The notes under the pieces were generated by a model that ran no database searches, was not told where the DNA came from, and saw only the letters and a program-made list of their open reading frames with translations. The position numbers were made by a program, and so were the translations under genes. Shown here in pieces: positions 32,153 through 42,000 of a DNA stretch of 64,000 nucleotides. Source of the stretch: AV40 sp035568175 (GTDB lineage: Bacteria; Verrucomicrobiota; Verrucomicrobiia; Chthoniobacterales; UBA10450). The stretch covers positions 122,819 through 186,818 of the forward strand of contig DATMON010000012.1 of NCBI GenBank assembly GCA_035568175.1, read 5' to 3'. The first letter of the stretch is position 1. Each line of letters begins with the position of its first letter.

Positions 32153-33052
32153 TCATCGGGTAGCGACGCGACGCTCGCGTAATTTAAAAAACGAGCGTAG
32201 GGCCGGCAGATAATCTTCGCTCGTGCGCAGCGTGATCGCGTCGATGTTGTTGCGGCGGAGCGTGCGCGATAGTTCGTGAGCCTTTTCGTCGGCCAAATCG
32301 CCGAACCGCGTTCGCGTGGCGCGATCCGCTGTATTGATTTCGATTTGCTCTCCAGTCTCGGCGTCCTCAAGCGTAATGATTCCGACATTGGGCAATACCT
32401 GTTCGCGTTCGTCCTGAATCTGCACCGCAATGAAATCGTGCCGACGCCCGCTGACCGCGAGGGTGTGTGAGAAATCCGGCGCTTGAAAATCGGAGATGAA
32501 AAACACGACCGCGCGACGCGTCACGAGCTTGTTCAAGTAATCGAGTGCCAGCGCCGCATCAGTTCCGCGCCCGGCCGGCTCGAAGAACAAAATTTCGCGA
32601 ATCAGCCGCAGCGTGTGCGAGCGCCCTTTCTTTGGCGGGATAAAAAGTTCCACCCGATCGGTGAAGAGAATCAGCCCGACTTTATCGTTATTGCGGATCG
32701 CGCTGAACGCGAGGAGGCAAGCAACCTCAGCGGCCAGTTCGCGTTTCGATTGCGTCGTGCTCCCGAAATTTCCCGATGCGCTAACATCGACAATTAACAT
32801 CACCGTTAGCTCGCGCTCTTCCGTAAACTTTTTCACGAAAGCGGTTCCGAGTCGCGCAGTCACATTCCAATCAATTGCGCGAATCTCGTCACCCGGTTGG
32901 TACTCACGCACATCTTCAAAGTTCATTCCGCGACCTTTGAAGACGCTGTGGTAATCGCCGGCGAAGACGGTCTCGACCAGACCCTTCGTTTTAATTTCTA
33001 GCGTGCGGATTTTCTTGAGAATCTCCGCCGTTCTTTCCTCCAAACCGTTCAT
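32153..33052 (-). CDS. DUF58 domain protein of the MoxR/Bat operon
   Basis: This 299-residue cytoplasmic protein begins MNGLEERTAEILKKIR. The DUF58 signature is clear: YHSVFKGRGMNFEDVREYQPGD split over two strands, then EIRAIDWNVTARLG, and a VWA-like fold with LIVDVSASGNFGS. DUF58 proteins pair with MoxR ATPases. I start it at the ATG at 33052, 7 bases after the moxR stop; a longer frame to 33163 would overlap moxR by about 100 bases. Confidence 0.88.
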   Translation of the reverse strand: MNGLEERTAEILKKIRTLEIKTKGLVETVFAGDYHSVFKGRGMNFEDVREYQPGDEIRAIDWNVTARLGTAFVKKFTEERELTVMLIVDVSASGNFGSTTQSKRELAAEVACLLAFSAIRNNDKVGLILFTDRVELFIPPKKGRSHTLRLIREILFFEPAGRGTDAALALDYLNKLVTRRAVVFFISDFQAPDFSHTLAVSGRRHDFIAVQIQDEREQVLPNVGIITLEDAETGEQIEINTADRATRTRFGDLADEKAHELSRTLRRNNIDAITLRTSEDYLPALRSFFKLRERRVATR

Positions 33053-33059
33053 CGGGGGA

Positions 33060-34046
33060 TCACGGAACAGGAAGGCCGTCAAAAATCCTTTCGATGATCG
33101 TTTCGCTGGTGACCGCTTCCGCCTCGGCTTCATAACTGACAATGATGCGGTGCCGCAAGACATCCGGCCCGATGCTTTTCACATCTTGCGGCGTAACATA
33201 GCCGCGTCCGTTCAAGAAGGCGTGGGCGCGCGCGCCGAGCGCGAGATAAATCGTGGCGCGTGGCGATGCGCCATAACGAATCAATCCTTCCAGATGCAAA
33301 TTGTATGAAGCGGGCTCGCGCGTTGCCCAGACAACATCGACAATATAATCTTTCACCCGATCATCGATGTAGATCTGGTTCACCACATCGCGCGCGGCGA
33401 TGATTTGTTGCGGATCAACGACCGGATTGACGCGCAAATCGGGCGCCGACGTCGCCATCAAATCCAGAATCGTACGCTCCTCTGACTTCTCCGGATAGCC
33501 GACATTCAATTTGAACATGAACCGGTCGAGCTGCGCCTCCGGCAGTTGGTACGTTCCTTCCTGCTCAATCGGATTTTGTGTGGCCAAAACCAGAAACGGA
33601 TCGGACAGGGGATAAGTTTGTTCGCCAATTGTGACCTGGCGTTCCTGCATCGCTTCAAGCAACGCGCTCTGCACCTTGGCCGGCGCGCGATTGATTTCGT
33701 CGGCCAAAATTAAATTCGAAAAGATCGGACCGAGTTTGGTCGTGAACTCGCCAGTGCGCGGATTGTAAATCAATGTGCCGATCAAATCCGCCGGTAAAAG
33801 ATCGGGAGTGAATTGTAGTCGCTGAAAACCGGTCTGGATCGCCGAAGCCATCGTTTTGACCGTGAGCGTTTTGGCCAACCCCGGGACGCCCTCGAGCAAA
33901 ATGTGACCGTTGGCGAGAAGGCCGAGCAGCAAGCGGTCGACCAGATATTTTTGGCCGATAACGACATGCGAAACCTGCTCGCGCAGAGGCGGTATCCAGC
34001 GGCCGAGCTCCTGCACTTCACGGGTGATTTCCTGCGTCGACTTCAT
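33060..34046 (-). CDS. moxR: MoxR-family AAA+ ATPase
   Basis: First gene of the bat operon (328 residues). Walker A is GVPGLAKT and Walker B is LILADEINRAP, followed by the MoxR-typical AKVQSALLEAMQERQVTIG and the sensor-1 asparagine in VLATQNPIEQEGTYQLPEAQ. The C-terminal lid contains GASPRATIYLALGARAHAF. MoxR acts as a chaperone that matures the VWA proteins encoded downstream. The 75 bases upstream hold no evident promoter. Confidence 0.93.
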   Translation of the reverse strand: MKSTQEITREVQELGRWIPPLREQVSHVVIGQKYLVDRLLLGLLANGHILLEGVPGLAKTLTVKTMASAIQTGFQRLQFTPDLLPADLIGTLIYNPRTGEFTTKLGPIFSNLILADEINRAPAKVQSALLEAMQERQVTIGEQTYPLSDPFLVLATQNPIEQEGTYQLPEAQLDRFMFKLNVGYPEKSEERTILDLMATSAPDLRVNPVVDPQQIIAARDVVNQIYIDDRVKDYIVDVVWATREPASYNLHLEGLIRYGASPRATIYLALGARAHAFLNGRGYVTPQDVKSIGPDVLRHRIIVSYEAEAEAVTSETIIERIFDGLPVP

Positions 34047-34121
34047 GTGAGTTTTAGAGACAAATCTAAGGGCGACAATGTTCGATCAAACTACGCTCCC
34101 GACAAGCTCCAGAGATGGCAA

Positions 34122-35531
<1,410 letters not shown>

Positions 35532-35550
35532 CGCGATTCCTTGTTGAAGA

Positions 35551-36159
35551 TTAATCCCGCGCCGCATGCGCGTGCCCCTCAGCTTGCAACTGACGCACGC
35601 CTTCCATCATGTAGATGATACCGGAAATAAGAGTGAAAGCGCCGGCGACGCTGACAACGAAGATGAGCGGAAGGAAATGAAGCTGCAACATCACCCAGGC
35701 GATAGCGCACATTTGGCAGACAGTTGCTACTTTTCCGGTCCAACTTGGTTTTATGCGCATTTTATTGCCGATGAAATAGTGCAAGATCCCGGAGCCGACC
35801 AGGATTACCGCGTCCCGAGTGATCACCAGAACAGGGAACCACGCCGGAAATCTGCCGTACTCGGGATCAACTTCGCTCCAGTTACTGATGCTCAAAGTGA
35901 TGATGCCGCTGAGGAGCAGGCCCTTGTCTGCAATCGGATCGAGAATCGCGCCGAGCGCGCTCCGCTGTTTGTAACGGCGCGCAATGTAACCGTCGAGTCC
36001 GTCGCTCACGGCCGCGATCAGAAAAATGGCGATGGCGGTGAAACGCTGCCATTCCAGGGGCGCGCCGCGCTCAATGCTTTGCCCATAATAAATCGCCATG
36101 GTGACGAACGCCGGGATCATCAGGATGCGCGCAACGGTGATCTTGTTTGCAGTCGTCAT
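35551..36159 (-). CDS. pgsA: CDP-diacylglycerol-glycerol-3-phosphate 3-phosphatidyltransferase
   Basis: This 202-residue membrane enzyme makes phosphatidylglycerol phosphate. The CDP-alcohol phosphatidyltransferase motif (D-G-x2-A-R-x8-G-x3-D-x3-D form) is seen as DGLDGYIARRY followed by LGAILDPIADKGLL. Four to six membrane helices surround it. The N-terminus MTTANKITVARILMIP is typical of PgsA. The last helix and a short charged tail close the protein. It lies 19 bases upstream of der on the same strand and is probably co-transcribed. Confidence 0.92.
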   Translation of the reverse strand: MTTANKITVARILMIPAFVTMAIYYGQSIERGAPLEWQRFTAIAIFLIAAVSDGLDGYIARRYKQRSALGAILDPIADKGLLLSGIITLSISNWSEVDPEYGRFPAWFPVLVITRDAVILVGSGILHYFIGNKMRIKPSWTGKVATVCQMCAIAWVMLQLHFLPLIFVVSVAGAFTLISGIIYMMEGVRQLQAEGHAHAARD

Positions 36160-36169
36160 CGGGCTAATA

Positions 36170-36231
36170 TTGTAGCGGCGCTCTGTGAGCGCCGCACTAA
36201 TTTATCCGGCGGTCATAGACCGCCGCTACAA
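36170..36231. repeat. TTGTAG/CTACAA double-hairpin element, copy E
   Basis: TTGTAG 36170-36175; hairpin 1 CGGCGCTC/GAGCGCCG (36176-36194); AT-rich linker; hairpin 2 CGGCGGTC/GACCGCCG (36207-36225); CTACAA 36226-36231. Both stems are perfect. It lies between the DJ-1-like gene and pgsA. Confidence 0.92.
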
Positions 36232-36245
36232 CTTTGCCGGTCGGC

Positions 36246-36830
36246 TTATGTCTCCAACGTCGCGGCCATTTCTTTTCTGGGCGCGTGCTTCCCTTCGCAG
36301 AATTCCTCGATCATTTTTCGATTGAACGCCGGGATGTCGTCCGGTTTGCGGCTTGTCACCAGCCCGTTATCGACCACGACGTCTTCATTCACCCATTTGC
36401 CACCGGCATTTTTGACGTCGGTCTTAATTGCCGGCCAGGAGGTCAACGTTCTTCCGCGGACGACTCCGGCATCGATCAAGATCCACGGCGCATGACAAAT
36501 CGCGGCCACTGGTTTGCCAGTCTCAAAAAAGTGCCGCGTAAACTCGAGCGCGTCGTCGTTGGAGCGCAATGCATCCGGGTTCATCAGACCGCCGGGAATC
36601 ATCAGCGCGTCGAATTCATCCGGCCTTGCCCCGTCGAGTGTAAGATCGACATCGAATTTGTCGCCTTTGTCGGCGTGATGCATGCCCTGGATTTGGCCGG
36701 ACTTAAGCGAAACGATTTTCGTTTCTGCGCCGGCTTCATCGAGCGCTTGTCTCGGTTTCGTCATTTCCACTTGTTCGAAACCATTCGTCACCAGGATGGC
36801 CACTTTCTTTCCTTCTAATTTTCGCGCCAT
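36246..36830 (-). CDS. DJ-1/PfpI-family (type 1 glutamine amidotransferase-like) protein
   Basis: This 194-residue protein has the DJ-1/PfpI fold. The nucleophile elbow is KPVAAICHAPWILID, with cysteine and histidine adjacent, as in intracellular proteases and deglycases of the PfpI/YhbO group. The N-terminal KVAILVTNGFEQVEMT and the loop ALMIPGGLMNPDALR support this. The role is probably repair or detoxification of glycated or oxidised molecules. It has the best ribosome-binding site in the window (AAGGAGGA, 6 bases before the ATG). A TGTCGATCTT motif lies at 36642-36651. Confidence 0.9.
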   Translation of the reverse strand: MARKLEGKKVAILVTNGFEQVEMTKPRQALDEAGAETKIVSLKSGQIQGMHHADKGDKFDVDLTLDGARPDEFDALMIPGGLMNPDALRSNDDALEFTRHFFETGKPVAAICHAPWILIDAGVVRGRTLTSWPAIKTDVKNAGGKWVNEDVVVDNGLVTSRKPDDIPAFNRKMIEEFCEGKHAPRKEMAATLET

Positions 36831-37379
36831 AAATCCTCCTTCGAATTTGCGATTTAGGTTGATTCCGACGACACCGCCGAGCGATGCGCCTCTCTATATA
36901 GATACTACGCAGCCGAGTGCCCTCGCTGGACGCCTGCCAAGCCGTAGCATCGGCAAATGGAGCGAGTGGGACGAGCGACATGGCCGGTCCAGCCGCGAGG
37001 TAGCGGTCGAGCGCAGCGGGAGCTGCCGAGATACAAGGCTGGTGCCGGATTTCGTGGGGAAGCAAAGGAGCGGCACATGGACCCGTGCCGCTCCAAAAGG
37101 GGAAAACAGCCGCGCTCGATCCTTCGCTCCAAAGGTAAATACGGTCTTTGCCGAAGGAAGTTCGCGGTTTTCTTAAAAAGTTGCCGGAAAATTCACCACA
37201 GAGGACACAGAGATCACGACGAGAAGGCAGTTTTAATCAGGAACTCAGGAAATCAGGAAAACAAGACTAGGACCTTTTCTATCCTTGCGTGCCCGATTCA
37301 CCTACTCCCGGATACCTAGTTTCCAGATTCATTTTGGCGTACGCGGTTCTCGTGATTACACTTCTCAGCTATTAAAGCC
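36831..37379. other. 549-base spacer with hairpin and repeats
   Basis: No credible gene is present. A perfect 10-bp inverted repeat, GGAGCGGCAC/GTGCCGCTCC with an 8-base loop, lies at 37067-37094. The stretch at 36956-36989 (AATGGAGCGAGTGGG...) is repeated, diverged, at 37504-37537. Near 37200 a CACAGAGGACACAGAGA word and near 37240 GGAACTCAGGAAATCAGGAA are stutter repeats. The promoter of tRNA-Leu should be in the last 100 bases, but no clear boxes stand out. Confidence 0.5.
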
Positions 37380-37465
37380 GCCGATGTGGCGAAATGGCAG
37401 ACGCAACGGACTTAAAATCCGTTGGGCTGAACAGGCCCGTGTGGGTTCGAGTCCCGCCATCGGCA
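37380..37465 (+). tRNA. tRNA-Leu (anticodon UAA)
   Basis: A complete class II tRNA of 86 bases. The acceptor GCCGATG pairs with CATCGGC, and the discriminator is A. The anticodon stem ACGGA/TCCGT bounds a loop with TAA. A long variable arm (GGGCTGAACAGGCCC) precedes the T loop TTCGAGT. CCA is not encoded. Confidence 0.95.
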
Positions 37466-37586
37466 GTTCTCAAAATCTGAAACGCTGAGAATCCGAAAAA
37501 CTGAATGGAGCGAATGGGATGAGCGACATAGAAGGTATAGCGACGAGGGTACGAGCGAGCGAACGCGGAAAGTGAGCGAGTTTCAA

Positions 37587-38156
37587 ATGGCCGCCGCCCG
37601 CCCGCTTTTCATCCCAGTGATCCTTGGCACCGCCCGGCAAGGCCGGGAAAGCGAGCACGCCGCGCGGTTCGTCTTTGAACAAACGAAAAAACGTTCCGGC
37701 GTGGAATCGGAATTCATCGATGTCCGCACACTCTCGATGAAGCTCGATGACGCGGGTGAACAGATGAAGGACCCGAAATTCGCAAAAACGATCGAGCGTT
37801 GCGACGGGCTCATCATCGTCACGCCCGAGTACAATCACAGTTTTCCGGGTCTGCTGAAGCACGCGCTTGATATGAATTTGAAGGAATACATCCACAAAGC
37901 GGTCGGGATTTGCGGCGTGTCGGCAGGCGCTGTCGGTGGCGCTCGCGTGATCGAAACTTTGCTTCCGGTGATGCGCGAGCTCGGATTGGTCACCATCTTC
38001 GAAGACGTGAACTTCGGCCGGATCGGAACGCTGTTCGACGAACGTGGCAGTTTGCTCGATGAAAATTTCGTCCGCCGCGTCGACACCTTCCTCAACGAAC
38101 TCATTTGGATGAGCAAGGTGTTAAGACATGGGCGGCAAAGCATTGCTTCGGTCTGA
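37587..38156 (+). CDS. NADPH-dependent FMN reductase family protein
   Basis: This flavodoxin-fold reductase has about 189 residues. The FMN phosphate-binding loop is in ILGTARQGRESEHAA, and the second FMN contact in VTPEYNHSFPGLLKHALD, the signature of the NADPH-dependent FMN (azo/chromate) reductases. GVSAGAVGGARVIETLLPV is also typical. I start it at the ATG at 37587; the GTG at 37572 would take in the end of a repeat. The last 20 residues (IWMSKVLRHGRQSIA) recur, diverged, in the fragment just downstream, which shows that a second copy once lay there. Confidence 0.88.
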   Translation: MAAARPLFIPVILGTARQGRESEHAARFVFEQTKKRSGVESEFIDVRTLSMKLDDAGEQMKDPKFAKTIERCDGLIIVTPEYNHSFPGLLKHALDMNLKEYIHKAVGICGVSAGAVGGARVIETLLPVMRELGLVTIFEDVNFGRIGTLFDERGSLLDENFVRRVDTFLNELIWMSKVLRHGRQSIASV

Positions 38157-38178
38157 TTGCCTCAACACCTCAACCTCT

Positions 38179-38274
38179 CAGTTCCTCAACGTCTCCAACA
38201 TCTGGATGTCGCAGGTCCTTCGTTATGGCCGACAAAGCATCGCCCTGTCTGCGCTTGAAATGTCAAATGCATAG
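38179..38274 (+). pseudogene. 3' remnant of a second FMN reductase gene
   Basis: Translation of this frame gives 31 residues that include IWMSQVLRYGRQSIA before a TAG stop, almost the same as IWMSKVLRHGRQSIA at the end of the intact FMN reductase 70 bases upstream. There is no start codon or upstream domain, so only the 3' end of a duplicated gene remains. It abuts the Rhs fragment, which suggests that insertion or deletion at the Rhs island removed the rest. Confidence 0.7.
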
Positions 38275-38284
38275 ATACGACCCC

Positions 38285-38488
38285 GTTTCTTATTCTCAGG
38301 TCGTTGCCAACAGCTGCGCCATTGTACGTTGTGTATTGGTTCAGGTTGTCCACCTGAAACGTGCCGCCGCCATTCAACGATTTTTGATTGCCGCACCCGT
38401 CAAAGGTCATCTTCGTATCCGCCTGCGGACTGGTGATCGTGCCGTTGGTAAGGTCGACGTTTCCATTCTGGGGGTTAACTGCTACCAT
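38285..38488 (-). pseudogene. Orphan Rhs-core fragment
   Basis: The minus-strand frame reads NGNVDLTNGTITSPQADTK, then MTFDGCGNQKSLNGGG and FQVDNLNQY. The large Rhs protein 600 bases away has NGTVDLNSGTVTKPATDNN, MTFDGCGNRKTLNGVN and FNNMNEP in the same order, so this is a displaced, diverged piece of an Rhs gene. It lacks the repeats before and the hyperconserved end after. Displaced Rhs pieces are common beside active rhs genes. Confidence 0.75.
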
Positions 38489-38556
38489 AGGGGCTTGTTA
38501 CTCAGGTGACAGGCTGAGCGTCAAAGTGTGATAACTTAAACGGTCAATTGCCGACA

Positions 38557-39084
38557 TCAGTCGTCACCAGTTTCCGACTTCGAAGTAGTCGGAATACGCC
38601 AAATACCAAGGCGCTCGGATTTTGCTTTTCTCTCGGCAACTCGAACATTTTCAACAAACCGTTGATATTCGTGCAACGGAACCTCCAATTTCTGCCCTTT
38701 CGGCACATGCATGTAGTCGCCGGACACGCAACCTTGACGCACAAGTTCTACGTTTAGATTGTCATGGCCGTCCGATATCCAAACGAAGCTAAGTGCTAGA
38801 CTTTTCGAACCTTCGTCGTTGTACTTGCACACGGAGGTCAGGCTGGCTTTCGGATGTTTTGATAACCAATTATCGCGAACGGACGTAAATTGCTTTCCCA
38901 CTTCTGCTCGGAACCCACCCACGGCCAACAAAGAGTAAACGCCACCGCCGTGACCCGTATCGGTGGCGACCTTAGCGGTGATCCATTCGATACCCTCAGG
39001 CGCGCCAACTAGGCGACAGGTCAACATCGTAGCAATAATACCGCAAATTTTAACCCAATGTATGCTGACTAATCGCGAGGTCAT
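38557..39084 (-). CDS. Putative partner (immunity candidate) of the Rhs toxin, SNase-like C-terminus
   Basis: This 175-residue protein starts within the Rhs stop codon (4-base ATGA overlap), the usual position of an Rhs immunity gene. It has an N-terminal hydrophobic stretch (VKICGIIATMLTCRLVG), so it may be exported or anchored. The C-terminal 55 residues (LNVELVRQG, then AERKAKSERLGIWR) follow the pattern of the end of staphylococcal-nuclease-like domains, but the catalytic arginine/aspartate region of true nucleases is not evident. An immunity protein, an accessory nuclease and a chance resemblance are all open. Immunity is inferred from position only. Confidence 0.55.
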   Translation of the reverse strand: MTSRLVSIHWVKICGIIATMLTCRLVGAPEGIEWITAKVATDTGHGGGVYSLLAVGGFRAEVGKQFTSVRDNWLSKHPKASLTSVCKYNDEGSKSLALSFVWISDGHDNLNVELVRQGCVSGDYMHVPKGQKLEVPLHEYQRFVENVRVAERKAKSERLGIWRIPTTSKSETGDD

Positions 39085-42000
39085 TGATGTGTTTGGTCGT
39101 AGTAATTGATTCCAAGTTCTATCATGAATCGATCCCGCGCCCAGTCCTTTTGAGTATATCTGCCATTGGCCACTTTTTTGGCGAACCCAGCAGTTACCAA
39201 AGTGATCTCAGCCCGGCCGAACGCACGGCCCGTTGCGCCATAGTTAATGTTGCCATAATCTCGAAAAGGTCCCCACTGTTTGTAGTCCCATTTCCCACCA
39301 TTATCCACGGCCCCAATCCATTGTCGGGTAGACATACCTTTAGCTTCTTGAACGTTCCCGTCGAGACTAACGCCGGCAGGCTCTTGAACCCACTTCTCCA
39401 TGAAGGGATCCCAAACGGGTTGCCCATTCAGGTATAGAGTGTGCGGTGCGCGTGCGGCATCGATGTATCCAGCAAGGCCTGCTTGCGCCACGCGTGGGTT
39501 GTGTGCAATTGCATCCGCCGCAGCGGCAGAAAAAGCACGCGCACTTGCTACCTCGCTTCTTGCATTTCCCATGTTTGTCGCGTGCTGCGAATCAACATTC
39601 GCCTGATACTTTACTTCCGATGCACTCCACTTTTCCTGAAAGGTGTGGTTGTCCGCTGAAAGCCTGGCCTGTCTATCAGCGTCTACGTGTTGTGGTACAA
39701 CCCACTTCGGATTATTTGAGAGGGGTACAGTACTCTCTGTCAGTCCCATCGGATCAGTTCGATTGGCCCAGTCGTTCCCGCAGTAACGGTAAAGGTTTGA
39801 CGAATCGCCCTTGAATCCAATCGGGTCGGGCTGCAAGAAGCGGCCAAGATCAGGCGACATGAATCGGTTCCTGTCATCATACAAGCCAATCTCGCTGACC
39901 CAGCGCTGTCCCGTAAACAGATCGCGAACATTATTGGCGGATGAGGTTAGCTGATTGCCATTTGCATCGAAATAGGTCGGCTTTCCGTAGAGATCGTATT
40001 TGTAGTACTCGAGCAGCGCACCGCTCGCGTTCGCAATGTGCGAGGTGCTGCCGAGCTCGTCCTGATAGTAATAAACAGCAGTGCCCACGAAGGTCTTGAC
40101 CAGACCATGATAGCCCTCCAGATATTGTTGAACGAGCACGTTGCTAGTCGTGTATTCCTCCAGAATCGCCCAGTCCCCGTCCCAGACACTGAAAATCGTT
40201 GTCGTTGACGAAGGGCCCGTCGGCGCCATCCCCCCGCCGCCGCCACATCCAGTTCCGCCGGTGTAGTTGGCATCGTAGGTGGTTACGTTGGAATCGCTCA
40301 TGCCCGCTTTATAGGCGAGGGCTTCAAAGAAAATCTCATTGCACGAGCCTACCGCCACTGGAGTGCTGTAAACCTGAGTAGTACCCGTAGGCTGACTTGC
40401 AGTGTGAGTGGGCGTACTTGAGTCGGTCGTATAGAAAATAGTCGCGCCTGAGGTAGTAGTACTCATGCTTATCGACTTGCCGGTGCTGGGTGTAAAATTA
40501 ACTGGAGCGCACGGCGTCGGTGTGGGTGTAGGAGTAGGCGTATTGGCCGGTGGCACTGTCGGCGTATTTAAGGGAGGCACAGTTGGCGTCGGGGTATTCA
40601 ACGGAGGCACCGTCGGTGTTGGCGTGTTCAACGGTGGAATTGTTGGCGTCGGTGTATTGAGCGGCGGTACCGTTGGCGTTGGGGTGTTTAGTGGCGGCAC
40701 TGTCGGCGTCGGCGGTATCGTCGGCAGCGTCAAAGGCGTTGGGGTCGGCGTTGGACCAGACGACGCGCTGCCCGTGATTTGCCGCGCGATTTGTCGATTT
40801 AATCCGTCGTAATAAAAGTTCGCAGTCACACCTTGAACAGCGTTGCTCGCAACGCGCAAACGGTTCTGGGCGTCGTAGGTATAGTTCCAGCCCTTCCAAG
40901 TTTTCAAATTCCCATCGGCATCGTTATCCTGCCCGGGACCAATCGGCTCGTTCATATTGTTGAAAGCCTGGTTGACTCCGTTGAGCGTTTTGCGGTTCCC
41001 GCAGCCGTCGAACGTCATATTGTTGTCGGTCGCCGGTTTGGTCACGGTTCCGGAATTTAAATCGACCGTTCCGTTTTGTTGAAATTCCAAGATCTGCTGG
41101 GTGAGATCGTATTTGTATCCGTCGCCATCGTTCGAATTCCCGTCGCGTTGAACTGCCGTGATGTCGTTGACGCTGTTGTAAGCGTAATCGAAACGTTTCG
41201 TAGTGCTGCTGGCGAGATTGCTCACGATCGAGGTGTCCTTATCCACCGCATCCACCGTGTAGGCGGTCGCCGTGCCATTATCAAGGGCCCGGTTGGTGAT
41301 GTTGCCGCTCGGGTCAAAGGTATAATTCACAATCGGACTCGACTGTCCATCGAGCTTAATATCGGCCACCTGATTGCGCTGGGTGTAGTCGTAATCGAAC
41401 ATCGTGCCGCTCGGATATTGAATTGTGGAGCGGTTGCCATCCGGATCATAAGTGTAGGTGACGGTGCGATGCACGTTATCGGCCAGCGCGATGCTCCATT
41501 CCTCCTGCGAGTGCAGTTTGTTATCGTTGTAATATACGAAATTGATTACGGCGTCGTTGTTTGAGATCTGCGTCTTGCGGGAAGACGCATCGTAAAGGGT
41601 GGTCTGGCCGGTGGTGTTGGCCGGATCATTGGTCCAAGTGAAACTGGTCGCGCGATTTCGGTTGTCGTAAGCAAATGTCTGGACCGCGCCGGAGCGATTG
41701 GTGTAGGTCTTAGGATTCCCGGCAGCATCGTAAGTGTGATCCTCGTGTTTGCTCGTGTCTGGATAAATCATGCTGAGTGGCCGATTCATGGCGTCGTAGG
41801 CGTAGGAATAGGTGTTGTTATCCTCGTCGATCTGCGATTGAAGATTGCCGGCGCAGTCGTACATCATGTGCACCACATCCGTAGTCGTCGCGTCGCGGTG
41901 AGTGCTCTTTTGCAGCAGACGGTTCATCGGATCGTAACTATCGTAGGTGATCAGTTCCCCGTTGGCGTGCGTTTCACTCATTTTGTTGCCGTGAGCGTCG

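Noticed and set aside
37470..37895. Minus-strand open frame over the FMN reductase
   Set aside because: Overlaps the reductase and a repeat; no family resemblance.
40556..40715. Regular 30-base repeat that could be taken for a CRISPR array
   Set aside because: Units are contiguous without unique spacers, lie in frame in the Rhs gene and keep a decapeptide while third positions vary.
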